From the NCBI GenBank assembly GCA_002331485.1, contig DCYS01000006.1:1-62217 (forward strand): a DNA stretch of 62,217 nucleotides. The letters run 5' to 3'. A model generated the notes under the pieces. It did no database searches. It was not told where the DNA came from and was given only the letters and a program-made list of their open reading frames with translations. Source of the DNA: Flavobacteriales bacterium UBA2104. Its GTDB lineage: Bacteria > Bacteroidota > Bacteroidia > Flavobacteriales_D > Crocinitomicaceae. The translations under genes were made by a program, and so were the position numbers. Positions 54,649-62,217 of the stretch are shown here, piece after piece (position 1 is the first letter of the stretch; each line of letters begins with the position of its first letter).

Positions 54649-55362
54649 GTGTCAGACAGCGTAGTTATCATCCCGACATACAATGAGATAGAAAATATCG
54701 AGCGAATCATTCGCAAGGTGTTTAGCTATGACAAGGAATATCATATGCTCATTGTTGATGATAACTCTCCCGATGGAACTGCTGATGCTGTTAAATCACT
54801 TCAAAAAGAGTTTGGAGATCAGCTTCATTTATTGGAACGACAAGGTAAACAAGGGTTAGGAACAGCGTATAAAGCTGGATTCGATTGGTGTTTAGAAAAT
54901 GAATATGACTTCATTTTTGAAATGGATGCTGACTTTTCACACAATCCAGATGACTTGATCAGATTGTATAAAGCGTGTAAAGAAGATGGCGCCGAACTTG
55001 CAATAGGCTCTAGATATTGTAAAGGCGGAAAAGTTAAGAATTGGCCGATCATGCGCATCTTAATGTCCTATTTCGCTTCTATTTATGTTCGAATGATCCT
55101 TTTCATTGGAATCAAAGACACAACTGCAGGATACAAATGCTATACTCGGAAAGCCCTCGAAAGTGTTAAATACCACAATATTACATTCAAAGGATATGCT
55201 TTCCAGATCTGTATGAAATACGGCGTAAAACGACACGGACATAAGATCATTGAAGTACCGATCACTTTTATTGACAGACAATTAGGAACCTCAAAAATGA
55301 GTACAGGTATATTCAAAGAAGCATTCTTTGGCGTCTGGAAAATGAGAAAAATGGATCTATGA
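54649..55362 (+). CDS. Glycosyltransferase family 2, polyprenol-phosphate mannose synthase type
   Basis: 237 residues from a GTG at 54649. Starts VVIIPTYNEIENIERIIRKV, with the nucleotide-binding DDNSPDGTADAV near 37 and the metal-binding MDADFSHNP near 91. It lacks the C-terminal membrane helices of many family members, as in Dpm1. Likely transfers a sugar from a nucleotide to a polyprenyl phosphate for envelope or protein glycosylation. Overlaps pyrC by 4 bp (ATGA), so translation is coupled. Confidence 0.92.
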   Translation: MSDSVVIIPTYNEIENIERIIRKVFSYDKEYHMLIVDDNSPDGTADAVKSLQKEFGDQLHLLERQGKQGLGTAYKAGFDWCLENEYDFIFEMDADFSHNPDDLIRLYKACKEDGAELAIGSRYCKGGKVKNWPIMRILMSYFASIYVRMILFIGIKDTTAGYKCYTRKALESVKYHNITFKGYAFQICMKYGVKRHGHKIIEVPITFIDRQLGTSKMSTGIFKEAFFGVWKMRKMDL

Positions 55363-56696
55363 ATTATTTATTGAAAGGAGCTACGATCATTAACGAAGGA
55401 ACATCAAAAGTTGCCGATGTTCTAATAAAAAATGGACGAATAGATAAAATTGGAACAGGATTAAACGATTCTTCTGCTGAAGAGATCTCGCTGGAAGGAA
55501 AATATCTTGTTCCAGGTAGTATTGATGACCAGGTACATTTTCGTGAACCGGGATTAACACACAAAGCAAATATTGCGACCGAAAGTAGAGCTGCAGTAGC
55601 TGGTGGAGTTACTTCATTCATGGAAATGCCCAATACGGTTCCAAATGCTTTGACTCAAGAGTTATTGCAAGATAAATATGACATTGCGGCGAAATCTAGC
55701 TTAGCAAACTATAGTTTTTTCATGGGAGCCTCAAATGATAATATTGAGGAAGTACTCAAAACAAATCCAAGGAATGTTTGTGGAGTTAAAGTCTTCATGG
55801 GTTCAAGTACGGGTAATATGCTCGTTGATGAGCCTACGACATTGAACAAGATCTTTTCAGAGGTTCCAATGCTCATCGCTACACATTGTGAGGACGAAGC
55901 TACTGTGCGTAAGAATATGGAGATCTACAAAGAAAAGTATGGAGAAGATGTTCCAATCAGATGTCATCCAGAAATTCGTAGCGAGGAGGCCTGTCATCTT
56001 TCGTCATCTCTTGCGGTTGATCTTGCTAAAAAACATAATGCCCGACTTCACGTTCTTCATATTTCCACTGCCAAAGAGTTGGCGCTTTTCGAAAACAAAA
56101 CACCATTAGACAAGAAGAGAATAACAGCCGAGGCTTGTATCCATCACTTATGGTTCTCTGATGAAGACTATGATGAAAAAGGAACGTTTATCAAATGGAA
56201 TCCAGCAGTAAAGAAAGCTACGGACAGGGAAGCGATCTGGAATGCAGTTCTTGACAACAGAATAGATGTCATAGCAACAGATCATGCTCCTCATACCATT
56301 GAAGAAAAGCAAAATACATACTTCAAGGCTCCTTCAGGTGGACCTTTGGTTCAACATGCATTGATCGCACTATTCGAAAAAGCGAAGCAAGGAGTGATCT
56401 CGAAAGAGCGAGTGATCGAAAAAACGGCTCACGCTCCCGCTACACTTTTCGGTGTGGAAAACAGAGGTTACATTCGAGAAGGTTATCATGCAGATCTCGT
56501 TGTGATCGATCCAAATAAGGAGACAACGGTTGCAAAAGACAATATACTCTACAAATGTGGTTGGTCGCCGTTCGAAGGATCAACATTTAGCCACAGTATC
56601 GAAAAAACGTTTATCAATGGAAATCTTGCATTTGACAACGGAAAGATCATTGAGCATGGAGTTGGTGAACGCTTAACTTTTGATCGATTTGATTAA
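55359..56696 (+). CDS. pyrC: Dihydroorotase
   Basis: Zinc amidohydrolase that cyclises carbamoyl aspartate in pyrimidine synthesis. 445 residues. Metal motif DDQVHFREPGLTHKA near 58, substrate stretch GGVTSFMEMPNT, and IATDHAPHT near 305. The length and motifs point to a class I type enzyme; the DHAPHT and HFRE motifs argue for an active enzyme rather than an inactive pyrC-like partner. ATG overlaps the previous gene. Together with carA it supports de novo pyrimidine synthesis. Confidence 0.95.
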   Translation: MNYLLKGATIINEGTSKVADVLIKNGRIDKIGTGLNDSSAEEISLEGKYLVPGSIDDQVHFREPGLTHKANIATESRAAVAGGVTSFMEMPNTVPNALTQELLQDKYDIAAKSSLANYSFFMGASNDNIEEVLKTNPRNVCGVKVFMGSSTGNMLVDEPTTLNKIFSEVPMLIATHCEDEATVRKNMEIYKEKYGEDVPIRCHPEIRSEEACHLSSSLAVDLAKKHNARLHVLHISTAKELALFENKTPLDKKRITAEACIHHLWFSDEDYDEKGTFIKWNPAVKKATDREAIWNAVLDNRIDVIATDHAPHTIEEKQNTYFKAPSGGPLVQHALIALFEKAKQGVISKERVIEKTAHAPATLFGVENRGYIREGYHADLVVIDPNKETTVAKDNILYKCGWSPFEGSTFSHSIEKTFINGNLAFDNGKIIEHGVGERLTFDRFD

Positions 56697-57060
56697 GTTA
56701 TATTTCATATCATTTCTATTGGTCATTTCAGCAATGTCATCCTGTAGTTATGAACTGGAGGATGTCCAACCACCGAATGATCTCATTCCTAAAGATAGCT
56801 TCACCGATATTTTAAAAGATATGATGATCCTGGAGGCATATGTAAAAACTCAACGTAATAATGTTCACGATTTTTACAGATCTATGCCAGCTTCAGCGGA
56901 TAGCGTTTTTCGAGCATACAACATTGATAGTTCACGGTATATCTCGTCAATGGATTATTACAGCAACAAACAAGAAATTCTTTTGGAGATGTACAATGAG
57001 ATCCAAAATGATGTCACTATCGAATCTGCAGATCTTCAAGACAAACCCGAATCCAAGTAA
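56680..57060 (+). CDS. DUF4296 lipoprotein
   Basis: 126 residues. Lipoprotein signal (LYFISFLLVISAMSSC) followed by a helical DUF4296-type region (NDLIPKDSFTDILKDMMILE, AYVKTQRN). The frame has no ATG; the start is a TTG at 56680 (or TTG at 56689) overlapping the pyrC end by 17 or 8 bp, so translation depends on pyrC. This pyrC-DUF4296 order is usual in Flavobacteria. Role unknown; membrane anchored in the periplasm. Confidence 0.78.
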   Translation: MIDLIKLYFISFLLVISAMSSCSYELEDVQPPNDLIPKDSFTDILKDMMILEAYVKTQRNNVHDFYRSMPASADSVFRAYNIDSSRYISSMDYYSNKQEILLEMYNEIQNDVTIESADLQDKPESK

Positions 57061-57153
57061 GTCCTACTTTAATTACAGCTTCAGAAACTGTTTAGTCAAT
57101 CCTATTTTGATCTTTTCTTGAACGAGTAGCGACGTGCTTTCCTTCAAATTGAT

Positions 57154-57161
57154 TAGATTTG
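57154..57161 (+). promoter_or_regulatory. Putative -7 promoter element of kbl
   Basis: TAGATTTG matches TAnnTTTG and lies 20 bp before the kbl ATG at 57182; it overlaps the region that a longer reading of the gene from GTG 57134 would use, supporting the later start. Confidence 0.45.
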
Positions 57162-57181
57162 TTAGAAACAAATTTAGACAG

Positions 57182-58372
57182 ATGTACGGAAAAATTAAAG
57201 ACCATTTACAGCAAGAATTAGCGAACATCAAAGATGAAGGTGTATTTAAGAAAGAACGTGTCATAACTACTCCTCAAGGAGCTGAAGTTCACGTAAAAAC
57301 AGGAGAAGATGTTGTCATCATGTGTGCCAATAATTATCTCGGACTTTCTTCTCACCCAGAAGTTATTCAAGCGTCAAAGGATGCTCTTGATACGCACGGA
57401 TTTGGAATGTCTTCAGTACGTTTCATCTGTGGTACACAAGATATACATAAAGAACTAGAGCAAAAGATTGCAGACTTTTACGGAAAAGAAGATACGATTC
57501 TTTATGCCGCTGCTTTCGATGCGAACGGTGGTTTATTCGAGCCATTATTCACTAAAGAAGATGCGATCATTTCAGATGAACTGAATCACGCTTCGATCAT
57601 TGACGGAATTCGTTTGTGTAAAGCACAACGTTACCGTTACAAGCATAGTGATATGAACGATCTTGAAGAGCAATTGAAAAAAGCTCAAGATCAACGATTC
57701 AGAATAATTGTTACTGATGGTGTTTTCTCAATGGATGGTGATATTGCGAAAATGGATCAGATCTGTGACCTTGCAGATAAATATGATGCACTAGTAATGA
57801 CAGATGAATGTCACTCTTCTGGGTTCATTGGAAAAACCGGACGAGGTGTACCAGAATACTGTAACGTAATGGATCGAGTAGATATTATCACAGGAACACT
57901 TGGTAAAGCACTAGGAGGTGCAATGGGTGGATATACTACAGCGAGTAAAGAGGTGATCGAAATGTTGCGTCAGCGGTCAAGACCATATTTGTTCTCAAAC
58001 TCATTGGCTCCTTCAATTGTAGGTGCCGCTATTAAGGTATTTGATATCCTTAGTTCTACTACTGAGTTGAGAGATCAATTAGAAGAAAATACAAAGTATT
58101 TCAAGAAAGCTATAGTTGAAGCAGGTTTCGATATCGTAGAAGGAGACTCTCCAATCGTTCCAATCATGCTTTACGATGCTGCATTATCTCAGAAGTTCGC
58201 AGATAAACTACTCGAAGAAGGTGTTTATGCAATCGGTTTCTTCTACCCTGTAGTACCAAAAGAGAAAGCACGTATCAGAACACAAATTTCTGCAGCACAT
58301 ACAAAAGAGCATCTTGATAAAGCAATTGCCGCTTTCATTAAAGTGGGTAAAGAACTAGGTGTTATCGACTAA
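57182..58372 (+). CDS. kbl: Glycine C-acetyltransferase (2-amino-3-ketobutyrate CoA ligase)
   Basis: Pyridoxal-phosphate enzyme that splits 2-amino-3-ketobutyrate with CoA into glycine and acetyl-CoA in threonine breakdown. From the ATG at 57182 it has 396 residues (E. coli Kbl 398). PLP Lys242 in TGTLGKALGG, the DECHSSGFIGKTGRG motif near 210, and FSNSLAPS near 275. A GTG start at 57134 would add 16 residues without homology. A terminator follows. Other alpha-oxoamine synthases (e.g. BioF, HemA) look similar, but the length and MYGKIKDHLQQEL start fit Kbl best. Confidence 0.93.
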   Translation: MYGKIKDHLQQELANIKDEGVFKKERVITTPQGAEVHVKTGEDVVIMCANNYLGLSSHPEVIQASKDALDTHGFGMSSVRFICGTQDIHKELEQKIADFYGKEDTILYAAAFDANGGLFEPLFTKEDAIISDELNHASIIDGIRLCKAQRYRYKHSDMNDLEEQLKKAQDQRFRIIVTDGVFSMDGDIAKMDQICDLADKYDALVMTDECHSSGFIGKTGRGVPEYCNVMDRVDIITGTLGKALGGAMGGYTTASKEVIEMLRQRSRPYLFSNSLAPSIVGAAIKVFDILSSTTELRDQLEENTKYFKKAIVEAGFDIVEGDSPIVPIMLYDAALSQKFADKLLEEGVYAIGFFYPVVPKEKARIRTQISAAHTKEHLDKAIAAFIKVGKELGVID

Positions 58373-58381
58373 CAATAATTG

Positions 58382-58413
58382 AAAGGGAAGAACGTTTTAT
58401 TCTTCCCTTTTTT
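58382..58413 (+). terminator. Terminator of kbl
   Basis: 11-bp stem (AAAGGGAAGAA with TTCTTCCCTTT), loop CGTTTTA, then T residues. It ends 9 bp before the histidine kinase ATG. Confidence 0.85.
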
Positions 58414-58421
58414 GATCTAAG

Positions 58422-59768
58422 ATGAATCGTAGAACGATAAATACAGTAATTATCATCGGAGTACTTTCGATCGTGAGTATTCTGTTGGTTCAAGTTTTCT
58501 GGATTAAAAGAACAATACGAGCTCAAAAGGATGCGGTCATTCTTCAAGAACGTCAGGACAGTTTGAACCTGAGACAGTTTGAGGAACAAGTAAGGGTTGC
58601 ACTTCGAAACGTAGTTGAAGAGATCAGTACTCATCAAGCCGATAGCTCAGACCTTTATGGAGCTGTTAAACAAAAAAGTACGAATTACTTTTTAGTTGAT
58701 GTAAATGAAAACCTTCACCCCTATTATTTAGAACAGCTTCTCAAGCGATCTTTCTATGAACTGAATATCACAGAGAATTTTCAGTACGGGATCTATGACT
58801 GTTATAATGATAGCATTGTTTATGGAAATCTGATCAAATTTACGCGCGATTCACTTTACGCCCCTATTTCTGATTCTGTGGCAGGTATTACTTCACCAGA
58901 ATTAGCCTGGAAAAAGGATGGTCATTACTTTACCGTCTTCTTTCCCAACATCACAGCCGAACCAACTGAAAAATTGATCGCCGAAAGTTCACCTTGGATC
59001 TACGTAGCCATCATTGTCATCGTGCTGTTTATTTTCTTTGCTTTTTCGGTCTATACGATCATGAAACAAAAGCGATTGTCAGAGGTCAAAACGGACTTCA
59101 TTAACAATATGACACATGAGTTAAAAACACCAATCTCAACCATCAGTTTATCCAGTGAAAGTTTATTGAAGAACGATTTTTCAAATGATCCTGATCGCTT
59201 ACAACGTTATGCGGGAATAATTTACAAGGAGAATAAGCGTCTCGAAAATCAGGTGGAACGAGTCTTGAATATGGCAAAGCTTGATAAAAATGAGCTTTCA
59301 TTGAAATGTGAAGCTGTCAATATTCACGAAATAATTGAAGAAGCAGCAGATAGTTTTCGTTTTAATCAATTGGAAAAAGGAGGCAAGATCGAACTTGAGC
59401 TAAATGCGGCAAATGATCTCGTCGAAGTAGATGTTGTTCACATTACCAATATACTGTTCAACCTTATTGACAACGGAGTAAAGTATTCTAAGGATAAACC
59501 TGAAATTCTCATCAAAACCATTGATGAAAATAAAGGGATCAAGATCGCCGTTAAAGATCATGGGATTGGGATCGACAAAGAAAATCAAAAACATATTTTC
59601 GAAAAGTTCTATCGCGTACCTACAGGGAATTTACACGACGTAAAGGGCTTTGGTCTTGGGTTGTATTATGTGAAATTGGTTATTGAAGAACACGGTGGCA
59701 CGATTCGTGTAAAAAGTAAACCAGGTGAAGGAAGTTCATTTAATATCTGGTTACCGCTAAAAAAATAA
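58422..59768 (+). CDS. Sensor histidine kinase
   Basis: 448 residues. Two membrane helices (about 8-28 and 192-213) enclose a periplasmic sensor region of about 160 residues with no recognised domain. HisKA dimerisation helix with phospho-acceptor His232 (MTHELKTPIS), then HATPase with N box (LFNLIDNGVKYS), G1 DHGIGI and G2 GFGLGLYYVKLVIEEHGG. No HAMP domain is visible. 4 bp upstream of a response regulator, forming a two-component pair. Signal unknown. Confidence 0.93.
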   Translation: MNRRTINTVIIIGVLSIVSILLVQVFWIKRTIRAQKDAVILQERQDSLNLRQFEEQVRVALRNVVEEISTHQADSSDLYGAVKQKSTNYFLVDVNENLHPYYLEQLLKRSFYELNITENFQYGIYDCYNDSIVYGNLIKFTRDSLYAPISDSVAGITSPELAWKKDGHYFTVFFPNITAEPTEKLIAESSPWIYVAIIVIVLFIFFAFSVYTIMKQKRLSEVKTDFINNMTHELKTPISTISLSSESLLKNDFSNDPDRLQRYAGIIYKENKRLENQVERVLNMAKLDKNELSLKCEAVNIHEIIEEAADSFRFNQLEKGGKIELELNAANDLVEVDVVHITNILFNLIDNGVKYSKDKPEILIKTIDENKGIKIAVKDHGIGIDKENQKHIFEKFYRVPTGNLHDVKGFGLGLYYVKLVIEEHGGTIRVKSKPGEGSSFNIWLPLKK

Positions 59769-59772
59769 AACT

Positions 59773-60456
59773 ATGAAACCTAAAATATTACTAGTCGAAG
59801 ACGATACCAGCCTTGGATTCATTGTATCAGATCAATTAAAAGGAGATGGATACGATGTAACCCTGTGCTCAGATGGTTTAGAAGGATTTAAGCGCTTCAA
59901 TGAGGAAAGTTTTCACATGTGCATCTTTGATGTTATGATGCCAAAGAAAGATGGTTTTACATTAGCAAAAGATGTAAGAAAGGTAAATGCTGATATTCCG
60001 ATCCTTTTCCTAACGGCTAAATCAATGACTGAAGATAAGGTAGAGGGTTTTAATGTAGGAGGAGACGATTATCTAACTAAACCTTTTAGCTCTGAGGAAT
60101 TAAGCGCAAGAGTAAAAGCATTATTGAAACGTGTCGATGTTGGTAATGAGGAAAGCGATGGAAAAGAGATCTTAGGAAAATATACTTACGATACGGCAAA
60201 CTTCTTATTAACAGGTCCTGATTTTGAGAAAAAGCTAACCAAAAAAGAGGCACAGATCCTAAAAATGCTTTGCAAATTCAAGAATCAAGTCCTACCAAGA
60301 GAAATCGTACTTAATGGAGTTTGGGGACAAGACGACTATTTTGTCGGGCGAAGTCTTGACGTTTTCATCACAAAACTTCGTAAATATCTAGGCAATGATC
60401 CAGATGTTGAGATCGAAAATATTCACGGTATCGGATTTAAGCTTGTTGTTAAGTAA
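59773..60456 (+). CDS. OmpR-type response regulator
   Basis: 227 residues. Receiver domain with phosphorylation Asp53 (CIFDVMMPKKDG), conserved Thr81 (FLTAKS) and Lys103 (DDYLTKPF); C-terminal winged helix with the OmpR signature SLDVFITKLRKYLG near 200. Partner of the kinase 4 bp upstream. Targets not known. Confidence 0.94.
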   Translation: MKPKILLVEDDTSLGFIVSDQLKGDGYDVTLCSDGLEGFKRFNEESFHMCIFDVMMPKKDGFTLAKDVRKVNADIPILFLTAKSMTEDKVEGFNVGGDDYLTKPFSSEELSARVKALLKRVDVGNEESDGKEILGKYTYDTANFLLTGPDFEKKLTKKEAQILKMLCKFKNQVLPREIVLNGVWGQDDYFVGRSLDVFITKLRKYLGNDPDVEIENIHGIGFKLVVK

Positions 60457-60459
60457 AGA

Positions 60460-60894
60460 CTACTTATCAAGCAATTCAGCATCTCTCTGATCAAGCTTTT
60501 TAAGCTTCGCTTTGTTCTGACTTTTTATTATCCCTTGTATCAAGGTTACTAATCCGAGAATAAATAAAATAGGAGGATAGAAAAAGATTCTATCAGTTGA
60601 AAGACCAGCAACGAACCAAACAATCGCTCCGATCATAGCGATGGATCCAGCAAGGATCTGATTCTTGATTCCAAACACATTTAATCCAAGGGAGTCCGAA
60701 GCTTGTTGACTTTCGAGATATTCTCGTTCCATCTCTTTATTTCGCTCCATCATAGCTTGATCAACCTGGTAATCCGGGCATTCATCCTCAAAGGTCGCTT
60801 TCGCCTCAGTCAAGGAGCATATTATTCCTTCGTCTTTCGAAAAATCTCTAAGCTTACATTGCTTACAGAAACTCAATTGATGAGCTCTATCCAT
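60460..60894 (-). CDS. Small membrane protein with N-terminal cysteine cluster
   Basis: 144 residues. The N-terminus has a C-x2-C pair (FCKQCKLRDF) and two more cysteines at about 27 and 40 (IICSLTEA, DECPDY), likely binding a metal. Then a charged helix and two membrane helices (about 78-100 and 105-122), and a basic tail. The family is not recognised. It converges with the response regulator (3 bp gap). Probably real; function unknown. Confidence 0.68.
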   Translation of the reverse strand: MDRAHQLSFCKQCKLRDFSKDEGIICSLTEAKATFEDECPDYQVDQAMMERNKEMEREYLESQQASDSLGLNVFGIKNQILAGSIAMIGAIVWFVAGLSTDRIFFYPPILFILGLVTLIQGIIKSQNKAKLKKLDQRDAELLDK

Positions 60895-60917
60895 AATTTA
60901 GGTGGTTTTAATTTTTT

Positions 60918-61610
60918 CTATTGCTCGTAGCTCGTCAAAACAGAGTAGCCGATCAACTTACCATTTGACTTGTAAGATTCAGAACGCACAACACCAAATC
61001 CAGGTAAATACCAGTCTTTACTCGGAAATTCTTTATCTACAAAAGCAAATTTCATTTTCGATTTTTGAGTCACAATCAGACAATCGAACGTACCTGCTGG
61101 CGTAGTTATTTCCTCGGCTGATTCTATTTTACGATCAACTATTTTGGTTGTAATATTCATCGTTGTAATTCCGTTAGTGCTTGCTTTGATAGTTATCTGA
61201 GCATCAGGCAAGGTCTCACCAACTTCTGGAGCCGTAGGATATTCTATATCCGAAGCATCAACTTCAACATCCATTTCCTGCATTCCCTGAAACTGCTCAT
61301 TATTCATGAATTGCTCCATGCTCATTTTGAACACACCTGCTTCACATCTAATATCCGTTTCGGTAGAGTTGTATACCTCACCTTTCTTGTCCTTCATGTC
61401 CATTGACAACTTCCATACTACAGCATCTCCATCACTTGATACTTCTTTAACGTGATATGTTGTACTTCCTTCGACCTTATCTTTCTTGTCATAGTTGGTA
61501 AGCTCCCACTTTGATCCTTCCTGAATCATTGACAATGCGTCACATTCTTGTGCATTTAAAAATGAAGCAATTAATATAGTGATAAACGTAGATAGAATTA
61601 GTTTTTTCAT
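60918..61610 (-). CDS. Exported protein of DUF3108/TapB-like type, function unknown
   Basis: 230 residues from the ATG at 61610. Signal peptide MKKLILSTFITILIASFLNA, ending before QECDALSM. The mature part is beta-rich with the pattern TPAGTFDCLIVTQK and WYLPGFGVVRSESY near the end, which fits periplasmic DUF3108-like (TapB-like) proteins, but this is weak. An upstream in-frame TTG at 61631 is rejected because it overlaps a likely -7 element. 24 bp upstream of the cysteine-cluster membrane protein gene. Confidence 0.7.
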   Translation of the reverse strand: MKKLILSTFITILIASFLNAQECDALSMIQEGSKWELTNYDKKDKVEGSTTYHVKEVSSDGDAVVWKLSMDMKDKKGEVYNSTETDIRCEAGVFKMSMEQFMNNEQFQGMQEMDVEVDASDIEYPTAPEVGETLPDAQITIKASTNGITTMNITTKIVDRKIESAEEITTPAGTFDCLIVTQKSKMKFAFVDKEFPSKDWYLPGFGVVRSESYKSNGKLIGYSVLTSYEQ

Positions 61611-61628
61611 AATAAATTGATTTTGAGA

Positions 61629-61636
61629 CAAAACTA
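61629..61636 (-). promoter_or_regulatory. Putative -7 promoter element of the DUF3108-like gene
   Basis: Reads TAGTTTTG on the minus strand, a TAnnTTTG match 18 bp before the chosen ATG, and it overlaps the rejected TTG start at 61631. Confidence 0.45.
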
Positions 61637-61687
61637 AAACATTCTCAGAAAAGTAAGAAGTGACAATCGGAATTTTTGAAGAACTGT

Positions 61688-61695
61688 TAACTTTG
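61688..61695 (+). promoter_or_regulatory. Putative -7 promoter element of tRNA-Arg
   Basis: TAACTTTG matches TAnnTTTG; transcription would begin about 85 bases ahead of the tRNA. No -33 match seen. Confidence 0.35.
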
Positions 61696-61711
61696 TGTGC
61701 AGATTGGCTTT

Positions 61712-62217
61712 CTAGCTTCCCGAAGAAGATGAATTGTATAAAACGTATTCAATCAAAAACTTTGAGAAAGCAAAAATGTCATTCAAGGCTCCGTAGCTCA
61801 ACTGAATAGAGCACTGGATTTCGGCTCCAGCGGTTACAGGTTTGAATCCTGTCGGGGTCACTAAAGCGGAGAATTGATCAAAATTGATTGGTTCTCCGTT
61901 TTTTATTTGCCCTGCACCCTTTGCTATTTCTGGGATCAAAGAGAATACAGAATTTACGCGTTTGGTTTGAACTTCGTCTTTTTGCTTGTTATAACCTATT
62001 CCGGTTGGATAAACCAGTTTTTGAATCATTCGTTTTTGCTCAAGATCTCCTGAAGCCCATGTTTCACTGAGTTTACAAGACATAGCGATTGCTCTTTTGA
62101 TTGCTTCTTGAAGGTTTGAACTCGAAATTTCATCAGTTCGCATTTCTTTCTCCAATTCATCAATTTCTGATTTATACTTTATAGAAAACTTTACACATTC
62201 ATCCGAAACTTTTTCAA
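61712..62217 (-). CDS. Serine recombinase, C-terminal fragment, running across tRNA-Arg (partial)
   Basis: The frame is open from the right edge, so the start lies outside the window; 168 codons are seen. Residues near the edge form a coiled coil (KYKSEIDELEKEM), followed by LEQKRMIQKLVYPTGIG and TKRVNSVFSLIPEIAKG, the characteristic C-terminal end of Bacteroidota large serine recombinases. From about 61920 downward the frame crosses the tRNA terminator and the tRNA itself in antisense; the segment PTGFKPVT is the mirror of the T-loop, a known sign of a gene reading through a tRNA. The last 50 or so residues are therefore probably not functional. Suggests the left boundary of an integrated element in tRNA-Arg. 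Confidence 0.72.
   Translation of the reverse strand, partial: EKVSDECVKFSIKYKSEIDELEKEMRTDEISSSNLQEAIKRAIAMSCKLSETWASGDLEQKRMIQKLVYPTGIGYNKQKDEVQTKRVNSVFSLIPEIAKGAGQIKNGEPINFDQFSALVTPTGFKPVTAGAEIQCSIQLSYGALNDIFAFSKFLIEYVLYNSSSSGS
61787..61860 (+). tRNA. tRNA-Arg (anticodon TCG)
   Basis: 74 bases, no encoded CCA. Acceptor GGCTCCG pairs with CGGGGTC (with two wobble pairs), D-stem GCTC/GAGC, anticodon stem CTGGA/TCCAG with loop TTTCGGC (anticodon TCG, reads CGA), T-stem ACAGG/CCTGT with loop TTTGAAT. The T-loop has T at position 56 where C is normal, and the D-loop has A at 19 where G is normal. Discriminator A. A hairpin terminator follows at 61867. Part of a recombinase reading frame lies on its other strand. 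Confidence 0.93.
61867..61904 (+). terminator. Terminator of tRNA-Arg
   Basis: 14-bp stem (CGGAGAATTGATCA with TGATTGGTTCTCCG, three G-T pairs), loop AAAT, then six T residues, 7 bp after the tRNA. Its opposite strand is inside the recombinase frame. Confidence 0.88.

Noticed and set aside
61712..62155. A complete 147-residue gene at the right edge
   Set aside because: The frame stays open past 62155 to the window edge and the sequence matches a recombinase C-terminus, so it is a fragment of a longer gene.

Overview
The window is an AT-rich, gene-dense chromosome segment from a member of the Bacteroidota, most likely order Flavobacteriales (a Crocinitomicaceae- or Cryomorphaceae-like lineage is a guess). 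The support is: gliding/type IX secretion genes gldD and gldE, a secreted carboxypeptidase with a type IX C-terminal sorting domain, a TonB-dependent receptor with a carboxypeptidase-regulatory N-terminal domain, a fused alpha/beta E1 dehydrogenase, DUF4920 and DUF4296 lipoproteins, and repeated -7 promoter elements of the Bacteroidetes form TAnnTTTG. Gaps between genes are short (none above about 230 bp), and no CRISPR array, insertion sequence or rRNA operon is visible.

Layout: 1-4.8 kb, minus-strand run of enolase (cut by the left edge), carA, a DsbD-type reductant transporter, a free-standing DsbD-alpha-like domain protein and an unknown small protein. 5-14.3 kb: purL, an Atg22-like MFS protein, fused E1, an NhaC-type antiporter, and guaB. 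14.3-19.6 kb: three overlapping or adjacent periplasmic foldases (SurA/PpiC type) followed by a MoxR ATPase. 19.7-28.7 kb: TonB-dependent receptor, S4 RNA-binding protein, POT peptide transporter with an unusual insertion, M1 aminopeptidase lipoprotein, two unknown exported proteins. 28.8-33.6 kb: valS and a PspC-domain/PadR pair. 33.7-40.4 kb: His-rich DUF4920 lipoprotein, acyl-CoA dehydrogenase, ribF overlapping a leucine-rich-repeat protein, a TPR lipoprotein, folK. 40.5-45.9 kb: sppA and a coupled pair made of an LTA-synthase-like enzyme and a glycerophosphodiesterase. 45.9-51.9 kb: secreted M14 carboxypeptidase, gldD, gldE, ssb, mutY. 51.9-58.4 kb: HU, a 30-residue ribosomal-type protein, rng, recX, a glycosyltransferase, pyrC, a DUF4296 lipoprotein, kbl. 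58.4-62.2 kb: a two-component system, two unknown proteins, tRNA-Arg, and the C-terminal end of a serine recombinase that runs antisense across that tRNA.

Most genes are core housekeeping: nucleotide synthesis (carA, purL, guaB, pyrC), cofactors (ribF, folK), translation (valS, tRNA-Arg), DNA maintenance (ssb, mutY, recX, HU) and envelope biogenesis (foldases, DsbD proteins, sppA, gliding lipoproteins). The most novel-looking items are the LTA-synthase-like/GDPD pair sharing a C-terminal module, the mobile-element boundary at tRNA-Arg, an A19-U56 tertiary-pair swap in that tRNA, a strong hairpin in the rng leader, an inverted repeat upstream of padR, and a two-helix-plus-domain insertion in the POT transporter. 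All calls come from reading the sequence; no database search was run.
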